NCBI GenBank assembly: GCA_947456965.1 | Contig: CANGTU010000013.1 | Span: 1-64,000, forward strand | DNA from: Flavobacteriales bacterium | Lineage (GTDB): Bacteria > Bacteroidota > Bacteroidia > Flavobacteriales_D > Sanyastnellaceae | DNA: 64,000 bases | Reading direction: 5' to 3' | In this document: positions 49,580 to 58,503 of the stretch, one piece after another | Position numbering within the stretch: the first letter of the stretch is position 1 | Layout: every line of letters begins with the position of its first letter | Translations under genes and position numbers: made by a program | Notes under the pieces: generated by a model | Databases searched by the model: none | The model's input: only the letters and a program-made list of their open reading frames with translations | What the model was told of the DNA's origin: nothing

Positions 49580-50623
49580 ATGAAGCAAGTCTACCTGACC
49601 CTGTTCATTGCATGTTCCTTTTTGTCCGTGGGTGTAGCACAGACCTACACCAACCCTGCGAGCATTACCATTCCCAATGTAGGGCTGGGCACTCCGTACC
49701 CCTCTACACTTAATGTAACAGGGGGACCGCTGGCTATCAATGGTATGTCAGTTACCCTGAATGGCCTGACCCACACCTGGCATAGTGACATTGACATCGT
49801 TTTGGTTTCTCCTGCCGGACAAGGCCTCACCATCATGAGCGATGTAGGGGGAAGCACTGACCCGAACGGGGTTTATGTGATTGACGACGATGCGGTTCAG
49901 ACCATGAGTCAGTTTGCCGCCGTGCCGGCCGGAACATATCGTCCCACCGATTATGAGGCCGAGGCCTTCGGGTCAATCCCTTTTGCCATCAGCAGCAGCC
50001 AGATGGTTGGAACAGCGACGCTTGCCAGCGTTTACAATGGCCAGAATGCCAATGGAACGTGGAGGTTATACGTGTCAGATGATGTAGGTGGTGACGCAGG
50101 TCAAATAAGCGGTGGATGGAGTCTGACTTTCGACGTGCCTATACCGGGCTGTACGGATGCCGATGCTTGCAACTATAATCCTCTGGCGGGTATTGATAAT
50201 GGAACCTGCGATTACAGTTGTTTTGGATGTACCTATCCGGAGGCTGTGAACTTCAGTCCGCTGGCCATTTTCGATGACGGAAGTTGCGTCTTCAACGTTG
50301 TTGCTGACGGATGTACAGACCCCGGGGCCTGCAATTACTGTAACCTCTGTGAAAACGATGATGGGGGCTGTGATTACTCGTGTCTGGGCTGCACGTATCC
50401 CGCGGCGGCGAACTACGACGCTCTGGCAACGATTGACGATGGCACATGCGAATTTCCCGGTTGCACCGATCCTGAGGCATACAACTACAATCCGCTCGCT
50501 GCTGTGGATGACGGTTCGTGCGACTTTGCAGGAAACTGCTTCGGTGACTTCAACCAGGATGGCGTTGTAGGGGTAGCGGATGTGCTCCTCTTTATCCAGG
50601 TGTTCGGCGGGACCTGCAACTAA
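49580..50623 (+). CDS. Secreted P-domain protein with Cys-rich repeats and a dockerin-like end
   Basis: A 347-residue exported protein: signal peptide (about 1-20, ending GVAQ), a proprotein convertase P-domain (about 22-190; LTHTWHSDIDIVLVSPAG, NGTWRLYVSDDVGGDAG), five Cys-rich repeats (about 191-315) of the type GCTDPEAYNYNPLAAVDDGS, then CFGDFNQDGVVGVADVLLFI, a half-dockerin-like calcium loop (about 320-347). No protease domain and no usual T9SS domain are present. Probably a cell-surface or secreted adhesion/scaffold protein. It converges on the cysteine desulfurase gene with a 5-bp gap. Confidence 0.85.
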   Translation: MKQVYLTLFIACSFLSVGVAQTYTNPASITIPNVGLGTPYPSTLNVTGGPLAINGMSVTLNGLTHTWHSDIDIVLVSPAGQGLTIMSDVGGSTDPNGVYVIDDDAVQTMSQFAAVPAGTYRPTDYEAEAFGSIPFAISSSQMVGTATLASVYNGQNANGTWRLYVSDDVGGDAGQISGGWSLTFDVPIPGCTDADACNYNPLAGIDNGTCDYSCFGCTYPEAVNFSPLAIFDDGSCVFNVVADGCTDPGACNYCNLCENDDGGCDYSCLGCTYPAAANYDALATIDDGTCEFPGCTDPEAYNYNPLAAVDDGSCDFAGNCFGDFNQDGVVGVADVLLFIQVFGGTCN

Positions 50624-50628
50624 GAGGT

Positions 50629-51777
50629 TCAGGCATGAACGGGCAGCTGGACCAGTTGCCGGATTCTATCCATTGCGTAATCAATGTCTTCGCGCCGGGT
50701 AAACCGGCTGAATGAGAAGCGTATGGATGCTTGTCCGGGCTTCAGTGCGCCAATACCGTCGAGTACGTGGGATCCCTTGGTGGCTCCGCTGCTGCAGGCA
50801 CTCCCACCCGAAGCGGCCACTCCTTCCAGGTCGAGCAGAAACAGGAACATATCGTGATTGGGCGTGGGGGGAAAAGTCACATTGAGTACTGTATATAAAC
50901 TTTCCGGATTGGCGCAGTCGCCGTTGAACACTACGCCGGGAATCTCATTTCGCAGCCGTTCCATCATGTATTGCTTGATGTCCAGTGCATGCTTCCGGTG
51001 ATCGTCCATGTGGGCGCATGCCAGCTCAAGCGCCCGGGCCATGCCGATGATACCGGCGACATTTTCCGTTCCGCCTCGCATGCCTCGTTCCTGCCCTCCG
51101 CCAGTGATATGAGAATGCCCCTTTAACCCCCGGCTGATATAGATAAAACCAACGCCTTTAGGGCCATGGAACTTATGCGCAGCTGCATTCAGAAATTGTA
51201 TGTGGAGGTTCCGGAGGTCAATCGGGAAGTGCCCCATGGTCTGCACGGTATCGCTATGAAAAACTGCTCCGGATTGATTGCAGAGCTCACCGACTTCCCT
51301 GAGCGGAAGCACATTGGCGATTTCGTTATTGGCGTGCATCAGACTCACGAAGGCCTTTCCGCCATTCCCCTGCAAGAGATCCCGGAGGTGAGAAATATCG
51401 ATATGGCCGTTGGACAGCAGTCGCACGAGTTGCAGGTCGGCCTTACCGGAGGCCTCCATGAGCTGAGCCATTTTGAGGACGGCGCTATGCTCGATGGCCG
51501 AAGTGATGATCCGCTTGCAGCCGAGATCTTCAACAGCGATACGCATGGCGAGGTTATCCGCCTCTGTTCCGCCACTGGTGAAGTATATCTCTGAGGGATG
51601 GCAGCCCAGACAAGATGCGATGGATCTTCTCGCATTCTCAATAGCCGACTTCGATTTGCGTCCGAAAAGATGGCTCGACGACGGATTACCAAAGTGTTCG
51701 GTAAGGAAAGGCTTCATCGCTTCGAACACCGACGGATCCAGGGGTGTCGTTGCTGCGTTATCGAGGTACACGTTCAT
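50629..51777 (-). CDS. Cysteine desulfurase (NifS/IscS family)
   Basis: PLP enzyme that takes sulfur from cysteine for Fe-S clusters or thiolation. The 382-residue protein has the N-terminal YLDNAATTPLDP, PLP Lys in AAHKFHGPKGVGF, and catalytic Cys in GGSACSSGATKGSH. No iscU neighbours, so it may serve tRNA thiolation or another pathway. Frame opens at 51795; the ATG at 51777 (MNVYLDNAATT) is the best start. Confidence 0.93.
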   Translation of the reverse strand: MNVYLDNAATTPLDPSVFEAMKPFLTEHFGNPSSSHLFGRKSKSAIENARRSIASCLGCHPSEIYFTSGGTEADNLAMRIAVEDLGCKRIITSAIEHSAVLKMAQLMEASGKADLQLVRLLSNGHIDISHLRDLLQGNGGKAFVSLMHANNEIANVLPLREVGELCNQSGAVFHSDTVQTMGHFPIDLRNLHIQFLNAAAHKFHGPKGVGFIYISRGLKGHSHITGGGQERGMRGGTENVAGIIGMARALELACAHMDDHRKHALDIKQYMMERLRNEIPGVVFNGDCANPESLYTVLNVTFPPTPNHDMFLFLLDLEGVAASGGSACSSGATKGSHVLDGIGALKPGQASIRFSFSRFTRREDIDYAMDRIRQLVQLPVHA

Positions 51778-51829
51778 GGACGCCATGATATGCAAAGGTG
51801 GTCAATGACCAGGCATGTTCCCGGAAAAT

Positions 51830-53215
51830 TCAGCCATATTGTTGGATTTTACCGAGAACACGGTCGGATAATTCACCTGCGATTTCGGCGGTAGGACCTT
51901 CCGAGTAAATACGAATAATCGGCTCGGTATTGCTTTTTCGCAGATGCACCCATCCCTGCTCGAAATCGATCTTCAGGCCATCGGTACGATCGAGCTGTTC
52001 TCCGCTGAAAGCCTCTCCTACCTTGATCAGGAGCGCATCCACATCGAGATCTGGACGGAGATCCACCTTTCTTTTAGTCATCTCGTAGGCCGGATAGGAC
52101 TTTCGCAGCTCGGTCATGGAACGCCCGGTTCTCGCGTAATGCGATAGAAACAGCGCTATACCGACTAATGCGTCCCGTCCGTAATGGAGTGCAGGATAGA
52201 TGATACCTCCATTGCCTTCACCACCGATCACGGCGTTCGAAGCTTTCATCATTTCCACCACATTCACCTCTCCCACGGCGGCAGCCCTGCAGCCCCCCCC
52301 GTGTGAAAGCGTCACATCGCGGAGCGCCCGTGTGCTGGATAAGTTGGACACCGTATTGCCTGGCGTTCGTCCCAGCACATAATCAGCCACGGCCACTAAG
52401 GTGTATTCTTCGCCAAACATGGAACCGTCCTCACAAACGAAAGCCAGTCTGTCCACATCCGGATCAACGGTGATCCCCATATGCGCACCTGACGACCGCA
52501 CTTCGCGCGACAGATCCACCAGGTGATCCGCGAGAGGTTCCGGATTGTGGGCAAAGTGACCATTGGGCTCACCGTGAATCACCTTCACATGGCGAACTCC
52601 CAGTGCATTCAGCAGTGCTGGAACGGCCATGCTGCCTGATGAGTTGACCGGGTCTACCACTACCCGGAGATCGGCCGCCGCGATGGCTTCGCGATCCACC
52701 AGAGCAAGATCCAGAATGTGCCGGATATGCGATGGGATATAATCCCGCTGCTCTAAGCGGCCGATTTCCAGTACAGGAGCATAAACCGCCTCATCGGCGT
52801 GATCGGCTAACCGAAGCACTTCCTTACCGTCAGCGCCGGAGATAAACTCACCGCGTTCGTTGAGCAGTTTGAGTGCATTCCACTCGATGGGATTGTGGCT
52901 GGCTGTGAGGATAATTCCGGCGTGGGCTCCCTCCTCCGGAACGGCCATTTCCACCGTGGGTGTGGTGGACATACCGAGGTCGGTCACATCAGCTCCGAGC
53001 GCGATCAGTGTATTGTTCACGAGGCCCTGAACCAGAGGTCCGGAGATGCGGCCATCGCGCCCGGTCACGATGCGGATACGCTCTCCTGGAAACCGCGCGG
53101 CCAGAAAGCGGAAAAAGGCCGTGGTAAACCGCACGATGTCCGGCGGAGTCAGGTTATCGCCCGGCTTACCGCCGATGGTGCCGCGGATACCTGAAATGGA
53201 TTTGATGAGTGTCAT
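51830..53215 (-). CDS. glmM: Phosphoglucosamine mutase / phosphohexomutase
   Basis: Alpha-D-phosphohexomutase of 461 residues, probably converting glucosamine-6-phosphate to glucosamine-1-phosphate. The phospho-Ser motif is TASHNPIEWNALK, the metal loop DPDVDR, and the sugar-binding GGEGNGG. The GlmM assignment over phosphomannomutase is by family likeness in Bacteroidota. The frame opens at 53233, but the ATG at 53215 (MTLIKSISGIRGT) is usual, with a -7 element 15 nt upstream. Confidence 0.88.
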   Translation of the reverse strand: MTLIKSISGIRGTIGGKPGDNLTPPDIVRFTTAFFRFLAARFPGERIRIVTGRDGRISGPLVQGLVNNTLIALGADVTDLGMSTTPTVEMAVPEEGAHAGIILTASHNPIEWNALKLLNERGEFISGADGKEVLRLADHADEAVYAPVLEIGRLEQRDYIPSHIRHILDLALVDREAIAAADLRVVVDPVNSSGSMAVPALLNALGVRHVKVIHGEPNGHFAHNPEPLADHLVDLSREVRSSGAHMGITVDPDVDRLAFVCEDGSMFGEEYTLVAVADYVLGRTPGNTVSNLSSTRALRDVTLSHGGGCRAAAVGEVNVVEMMKASNAVIGGEGNGGIIYPALHYGRDALVGIALFLSHYARTGRSMTELRKSYPAYEMTKRKVDLRPDLDVDALLIKVGEAFSGEQLDRTDGLKIDFEQGWVHLRKSNTEPIIRIYSEGPTAEIAGELSDRVLGKIQQYG

Positions 53216-53230
53216 AGGTGTGCAGGTGGC

Positions 53231-53238
53231 CAAAAGTA
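53231..53238 (-). promoter_or_regulatory. Putative -7 element (TACTTTTG) of glmM
   Basis: Exact TAnnTTTG on the minus strand, 15 nt before the start at 53215. Confidence 0.5.
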
Positions 53239-53336
53239 ACCTGTGTTCCGCACATTCGCCCCGTTCCTTTCCGCAACCCGGACTTGCAACCTTGGGCGCT
53301 CATCGGCGGAATACACATTTTGAAGGCGCTGAGCAG

Positions 53337-53365
53337 TTGACCCGCGGCCGTGTCGTCTACATTTG
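53337..53365 (+). promoter_or_regulatory. Promoter (TTG-N18-TACATTTG)
   Basis: TTG (53337-53339), an 18-nt spacer and TACATTTG (53358-53365) match the full Bacteroidota pattern. Transcription would begin near 53369, leaving about 120 nt before the sensor gene at 53490. A 30-codon GTG-start ORF (53378-53470) lies within that leader. Confidence 0.7.
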
Positions 53366-53489
53366 CAGCGCGGCATCGTGAATTATCGAACGTCCATACT
53401 CACCCTACCCGTGGCTTGTTTAGGCCGCACGAAGAGAGTTCGCTACTCCTCCCTGCAGCATCCGGTATAATCAGGTCTGCCCCAACATC

Positions 53490-56400
53490 ATGCATCGCCT
53501 TCTCCTTCTGTTCATTCTTTTTCTGCTACTAAGCGACACCACCAGTGGCCAGGCGTTCAAGTTCAAAAGATATGGGGAGCAGCAGGGCATTGACAGCCGA
53601 TACATCAATACACTGGTGCAGGGTACATTCGGGCGGCTCTATATCGGCACCGGTGGTGAAGGTTTATATCGCTTCGATGGATTGCGGTTCAAATCAATCA
53701 CCACGCGCGATTCGCTCGCCGACAACATGGTGGAGTGCAGCGCGTTGCTGAGTGATGGCAGTTTGCTTTTCGGGCATGGCAATGGCATGGTATCCCGGAT
53801 TCAAGGTGACCGGGTGATTCCGATGATTGTAGACAGCACCTTCCGTTCCAGAATTACGGAGGTGCTTGAAGATGCTAACGGCAATCTTTGGTTTGCCAGC
53901 CAGAACAACGGCATCGTCTGTTCTGAGAATCCGGGAACATTTGTCCTTTACGCCGAAGGGCTGGAAGATTATAATGTGTACAGTCTGCTGGTACACCGCA
54001 GTCAGGTATGGATAGGCACTGACATGGGCATGCTTCGGGGCACCTGGGATGGCAGGGGACGACTGGATCTGTCAACTGTGGATGAAATACCGATGACCGG
54101 TGTACGAGACATTGCCCTGAGCCGCGACGGCCAGCTGTTTGTTGCAACTGAAGATCAGGGGCTCTACCGGATCACCATCCTGGGCGGTCATTACCACGTG
54201 ATGGAGATCACCTTTCGGGGAAACAGCCTGCGGGAATATTTCATTCATCAGGTTCGGGCCCAGCCGGATGGGAGCATATGGCTCAGCACAAACGCCCACG
54301 GACTCGTGGAACTCTCTGACCGGACAAGCGACGACTTTTTCCGTCTGACCAATTACTACGAGCAAGGCGCTACCACCAGCTTCAGTGCACGTTGCAGCTT
54401 TCACGACCGCGAGGGCAACCTGTGGGTGGGAACCATTGGTGATGGTATGCTCCGGCTGGAGGATGATTTTTTTTCGACGACTATACTGGATCCCGGACGA
54501 AATCCCACCATCTATTCCCTCTGTATCGCTGACAGCGTCGTGCTCGCAGGTTTGAGCGGAGCGATAGCTGAGCTCGACCTCGAGGGACGTGTGCTCCGGA
54601 GTAACATTGATTTGGATGGCAGTCTTTCCGAGGCGCCGGTGACCGCCTTGACTTCAGACGGGCGAGGAGGCATCTGGGCGGGAACGATCAATGCCGCCTT
54701 GTGGTTCAGGCCTGCAGGAGCCCGATCCTTCCGTTCATTCACCCTTTCCGATGACCTCTTGAGCAAGCGCATCAATGCTCTGGCATGGGAAGGAGACCTG
54801 TTGCTTGTGGGGACAGATAACGGCGTATATCTCGTCCGCAATTACAAGGTCGAAAACCGGCTGACTATCGAGGACGGCCTGGGCGGAAATGTGGTTCGTG
54901 CCTTTTTCACTGACTCCCGTGGAAGGATTTGGATAGGCACCACCACGAGTGCCTTGAACTATTTCAAGGACGGCGAACTTCACAACGTCAATACCCCGGT
55001 TCCCAACACGTCATATCCGGTGCGGAGCATCACAGAAGATTTGAGTGGAAGAATCTGGGCCGGTACGGAAGGCTTCGGTGTAATTGCACTGGAAGGCGCG
55101 GTAGCAAGAGGGTTCCGGAAAGAAGATGGCTTGTATTCCGATTTCTGCTACAGCCTGATCACCGATTATCAAGGCGAGTTATGGGTAGGTCACCGGGGAG
55201 CCGTGAGTGTGATCGACCTGAAGATCAACAAGATTTCCATCAAGAATCCCGGCAAGTCAGGAGATGTGATGATGATGGAGAACGCCGTATGTCAGGCCGC
55301 ACGCTACGAGCTGTTCTTCGGCACCAGCTTCGGACTCCTCCGGTATAATGCCAGTCTCGACAAAGTCAATCCCGTACCACCGGCAGTAGTCATTGACCAG
55401 ATCCTGTTAAACGAAAAGGATTTCAGTGGAATCAGTAATTTGACTTTATCAGCGGGAGACTACAAACTCGAGATTCTGTATTCTGGTATTTCGCTGCGTA
55501 ATGCCGAGGGTGTTACATTTCAATACATGCTGGAGGGTTATGATAACAACTGGTCACTCCTCACTTCTGAGCGGAAGGCCATATATAACCACCTTCCTGC
55601 GGGCACCTATACCTTCCGGATTCGCGCGTTCAACAGCGATGGTGTGGCCGGGGAAGAGATTACCGCATTCACCCTCGTCATTGCAAGACCTTTTTGGCAG
55701 CAGGCCTGGTTTATCTCTATAGTTCTGGTGCTCATTGTGGTTACCGTGCGCTTCATCATTTACCGCCGGGAGCGCTTCCTGAAGGCCAATCAGGAATACC
55801 TCAAGAATGAACTCGCAGCCCGAACACGCGAGGTTGTTGAACAGAAAGAACTTCTGGAGATCACGAACAAGGACATCACGGACTCTATAGTTTATGCGAA
55901 GAATATCCAGCGTGCAGTGCTTCCTGCACAGGGGGAGATCGGCGACCTGTTTCCGGATTCGTTTGTTTACTACAAACCTCGGGATATTGTGAGTGGTGAC
56001 TTCTATTGGGTGGGTGGCAATGAAGAACGCGTATTGATCGCCTGCGCTGACTGCACAGGTCACGGAGTTCCAGGAGCCTTCATGTCGCTTATAGGAAGCC
56101 TGCTCATGAAGGAAGTCATATCTGATCCGGATGTGAATGGACCGCACGAATTCCTGCTCGCCCTTCACCGCTCATTGAATAAGTTACTGCGCTCGCGTTC
56201 AGGAAGTGACGGGCTCGCGGATAGCATGGATGTATCGGTCATTGAAATCAACAGCAATGCCCGTGAGTTGCGCGTGGCGAGTGCCAACAGGCCCGTGCTT
56301 TTGTCCATGAATGGCAAGCTGACCGAGCTTCGCGGTGACCGGCGCACGGTGGGAGGAGGATTGGAGAATGATAAGCCCTTCACATGCCATGAATTCCCAT

Positions 56401-56624
56401 GGAACCCTGGAGATCAGGCCTATCTTTTCTCGGATGGAGTAACAGACCAGTTTGGTGGGCCTGCGGGTAAGAAACTCAAGCGCTCCGGATTGATCCGGGC
56501 TATTGATGAGATTCGCTCACTGCCCATGGCAGAGCAACGCAGACTCTTCAAGCAGTGCTTTCAGACCTGGAAAGGAACCCTTCCTCAGTTGGATGACGTG
56601 ATCATGATTGGCATTCGCGCTTAG
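53490..56624 (+). CDS. Membrane sensor: two beta-propellers, Y_Y_Y domain and SpoIIE-type phosphatase
   Basis: A 1044-residue inner-membrane sensor. Signal peptide (about 1-20), a periplasmic pair of seven-bladed Reg_prop propellers (about 25-610; repeated GNLWFAS, GRIWIGT, GELWVGH blades), a Y_Y_Y domain (about 650-725, ending LPAGTYTFRIRAFNSDG), one TM helix (about 736-758), a coiled coil with DITDSIVYAKNIQRAVLP, and a PP2C/SpoIIE phosphatase domain (about 805-1044; SGDFYW and DCTGHGVPGAFMS metal motifs). Hybrid two-component sensors of this layout usually end in a kinase; here the output is a Ser/Thr phosphatase, which usually acts on an anti-anti-sigma factor. It converges on the LytTR pair. 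Confidence 0.92.
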   Translation: MHRLLLLFILFLLLSDTTSGQAFKFKRYGEQQGIDSRYINTLVQGTFGRLYIGTGGEGLYRFDGLRFKSITTRDSLADNMVECSALLSDGSLLFGHGNGMVSRIQGDRVIPMIVDSTFRSRITEVLEDANGNLWFASQNNGIVCSENPGTFVLYAEGLEDYNVYSLLVHRSQVWIGTDMGMLRGTWDGRGRLDLSTVDEIPMTGVRDIALSRDGQLFVATEDQGLYRITILGGHYHVMEITFRGNSLREYFIHQVRAQPDGSIWLSTNAHGLVELSDRTSDDFFRLTNYYEQGATTSFSARCSFHDREGNLWVGTIGDGMLRLEDDFFSTTILDPGRNPTIYSLCIADSVVLAGLSGAIAELDLEGRVLRSNIDLDGSLSEAPVTALTSDGRGGIWAGTINAALWFRPAGARSFRSFTLSDDLLSKRINALAWEGDLLLVGTDNGVYLVRNYKVENRLTIEDGLGGNVVRAFFTDSRGRIWIGTTTSALNYFKDGELHNVNTPVPNTSYPVRSITEDLSGRIWAGTEGFGVIALEGAVARGFRKEDGLYSDFCYSLITDYQGELWVGHRGAVSVIDLKINKISIKNPGKSGDVMMMENAVCQAARYELFFGTSFGLLRYNASLDKVNPVPPAVVIDQILLNEKDFSGISNLTLSAGDYKLEILYSGISLRNAEGVTFQYMLEGYDNNWSLLTSERKAIYNHLPAGTYTFRIRAFNSDGVAGEEITAFTLVIARPFWQQAWFISIVLVLIVVTVRFIIYRRERFLKANQEYLKNELAARTREVVEQKELLEITNKDITDSIVYAKNIQRAVLPAQGEIGDLFPDSFVYYKPRDIVSGDFYWVGGNEERVLIACADCTGHGVPGAFMSLIGSLLMKEVISDPDVNGPHEFLLALHRSLNKLLRSRSGSDGLADSMDVSVIEINSNARELRVASANRPVLLSMNGKLTELRGDRRTVGGGLENDKPFTCHEFPWNPGDQAYLFSDGVTDQFGGPAGKKLKRSGLIRAIDEIRSLPMAEQRRLFKQCFQTWKGTLPQLDDVIMIGIRA

Positions 56625-56628
56625 GCGA

Positions 56629-57363
56629 TCACAAGCTCATCAGTTCTCTGAACCGCGCACTTTGCCTGCGTGAAACCTCCACCTGAGTTCCGTCTTTGAG
56701 CGTAAGGCGCAAGCCGCCGTTGAACCAGTTTTCCACATTCGACACCCAGCGCAGGTTCACGATAAACTTGCGGTTAGTCCTGAAGAATGTCCGGTCCAGC
56801 CGGTCTTCGAGGTTATTGAGCGATTTCAGGATCAGAGGTTTGTACTTATCGAAGTACACCCGCACATAGTTACCCTCCGATTCAAACAGGCGCACATCCC
56901 GCAAGTGGACGAACCAGCACCTCTCGCCGTCGCGGAGAAAAATCTGATCATCTTGTCCGAGCAGATGTGACGGTGGTATGGAGAAACCAGCTTCTTCGTC
57001 GTCCTCCTCCTCCTTTTGATCTTGTCCAAGACGAAGCAGCGCTTCCGCCAGACGATCTTCCTCCACCGGCTTCAGCAGGTAATCGAGCGCATTCACCTCA
57101 AAGGCACGCAAAGCGTACTCATCGAAGGCCGTGACGAAGATGACACGCGGCACCCGTTCAAGTTGCTGGAGCATTTCGAACCCATTCATCCCGGGCATCT
57201 GGATATCGAGAAAGAGCAGGTCCGGTTCAAGCTCCCGCACCATGCGGATCGCCTCTTCCGGATTGGCTGCCTCACCGATAATTTGAATCTGGGTGTGAGC
57301 GGCGAGTTGAGAAATCAGTTCCCGCCTGGCCAGGCGCTCGTCGTCGATAATGAGGGTTTTCAT
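56629..57363 (-). CDS. LytTR-family response regulator
   Basis: A 244-residue transcription regulator. The receiver domain (about 1-115) has acidic IIDDE, phospho-acceptor D53 in FLDIQMPG and a conserved Lys in LLKPVEE. An acidic linker (EEEDDEEAG) leads into the LytTR DNA-binding domain (about 145-242; RDGERCWFVHLRDVRLFESEGNYVRVYF). Translationally coupled to the upstream histidine kinase (57360-57363). Confidence 0.94.
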   Translation of the reverse strand: MKTLIIDDERLARRELISQLAAHTQIQIIGEAANPEEAIRMVRELEPDLLFLDIQMPGMNGFEMLQQLERVPRVIFVTAFDEYALRAFEVNALDYLLKPVEEDRLAEALLRLGQDQKEEEDDEEAGFSIPPSHLLGQDDQIFLRDGERCWFVHLRDVRLFESEGNYVRVYFDKYKPLILKSLNNLEDRLDRTFFRTNRKFIVNLRWVSNVENWFNGGLRLTLKDGTQVEVSRRQSARFRELMSL

Positions 57364-58403
57364 ATAGTCGTTTGAATAGGTAGTACCAGTTCGCTCACCA
57401 CTTCGTCCCCTTCTTGCCGGATGGATAGCGAAGCTCGGTCTCCGAAGATCAGTCGCAGGCGATTGAGTGTATTTGATATGCCGATTCCCTCCCGGCCAGG
57501 AATGGGCCGGTAGAAACCGGTGTTGCGTATTTCGATGCGCATCTGTCCTCCGGAATGCGTAACCCGGATGCGGAGTTCCCCTCCTCGCTGCAGCTTACTG
57601 ATCCCATGCTTCACTCCATTCTCCACAAGAGTCTGTATCATAAATGGCGGCACCTCGGCTGCAAGCAGATCCGGGTCCACATCCATAGCAAAACGCAGCC
57701 TTTCCTCAAACCGGATTCGCTCCATGAACAGGTATTTCTCCACGATCTCCAGCTCCTCCCTGAGCGGAACCACCTGATAGCGGCCAAGCATAAGACTCCC
57801 GCGGAGGATTCCACTGAGCATGTTGATTGCCCGTTTGGATTCATCAGGCGCTTCATCCACGAGGGCACGGATGCTGTTCAGTGCATTGAAGATGAAATGC
57901 GGATTGAGCTGCGCCTTGAAACTGTTCAGCTCAATCTCCGTGTTGGCTGCCTTCAGCTCGAGGTTCTTGATCTCCTCCAGCTTCCAGTTGCGGAACGTGT
58001 GCAATGCGAAGTAGATGATTTGCCAGATCAGGAATACCACCCAGAGGTTGACGGCATTCAACAAAGCCAACCGCAATTCGCCTTTCTCGAAAAAGGGCAG
58101 CCTTCCGATGAGCAGGTCGGCTGCAGAAACGCTCAGGACCACGAATAAAAAACCCATCACCAGAGATGAAAGAAGAATCCGGGGCGCCAGACGCAGGAGA
58201 CTTAGTTGTTTCCATCCCCACCGGTTAATCAGGATTTTGAGAATATGCGACAGCGTAATACCAAACACCAGCATTTTCAGTGATGCAAGCACCAACGATG
58301 ATCCGTTGAAGCCGAACAGGGCAGCCATGATCACGTTGCCCAATACAAACAATCCCCAGCCCGTTATCTGGCTGGACCAATAGATGATTGTCCGGCTTTT
58401 CAT
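57360..58403 (-). CDS. LytS-type sensor histidine kinase
   Basis: A 347-residue membrane kinase with four predicted TM segments (about 10-30, 38-58, 78-98, 117-137), a coiled segment, and the His_kinase domain with phospho-acceptor H169 in QLNPHFIFNALNSI, then a HATPase_c domain (VPPFMIQTLVENGVKHGI). No extracellular sensor domain. It pairs with the LytTR regulator. A TAATTTTA element lies 5 nt before the ATG. Confidence 0.93.
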   Translation of the reverse strand: MKSRTIIYWSSQITGWGLFVLGNVIMAALFGFNGSSLVLASLKMLVFGITLSHILKILINRWGWKQLSLLRLAPRILLSSLVMGFLFVVLSVSAADLLIGRLPFFEKGELRLALLNAVNLWVVFLIWQIIYFALHTFRNWKLEEIKNLELKAANTEIELNSFKAQLNPHFIFNALNSIRALVDEAPDESKRAINMLSGILRGSLMLGRYQVVPLREELEIVEKYLFMERIRFEERLRFAMDVDPDLLAAEVPPFMIQTLVENGVKHGISKLQRGGELRIRVTHSGGQMRIEIRNTGFYRPIPGREGIGISNTLNRLRLIFGDRASLSIRQEGDEVVSELVLPIQTTI

Positions 58404-58489
58404 CTGGGTAAAATTAGCAGGGGGCCGGTTGGGTTATCCGGAGAAATCCATCGGCGGGTGGATGGTGGGGCAGGCGGTAGATAAGGCCC

Positions 58490-58497
58490 TACCTTTG
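58490..58497 (+). promoter_or_regulatory. Putative -7 element (TACCTTTG) before a GTG start
   Basis: Exact TAnnTTTG ending 6 nt before the GTG at 58504; it decides the start of the AcpH-like gene. Confidence 0.6.
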
Positions 58498-58503
58498 GAG
58501 TTC

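Noticed and set aside
50155-50530. Cys-rich repeats as EGF-like domains
   Set aside because: Spacing and conserved residues (CTDxxAxNYxxxAxxDDGSC) differ from EGF; they fit a Bacteroidota surface-protein repeat.
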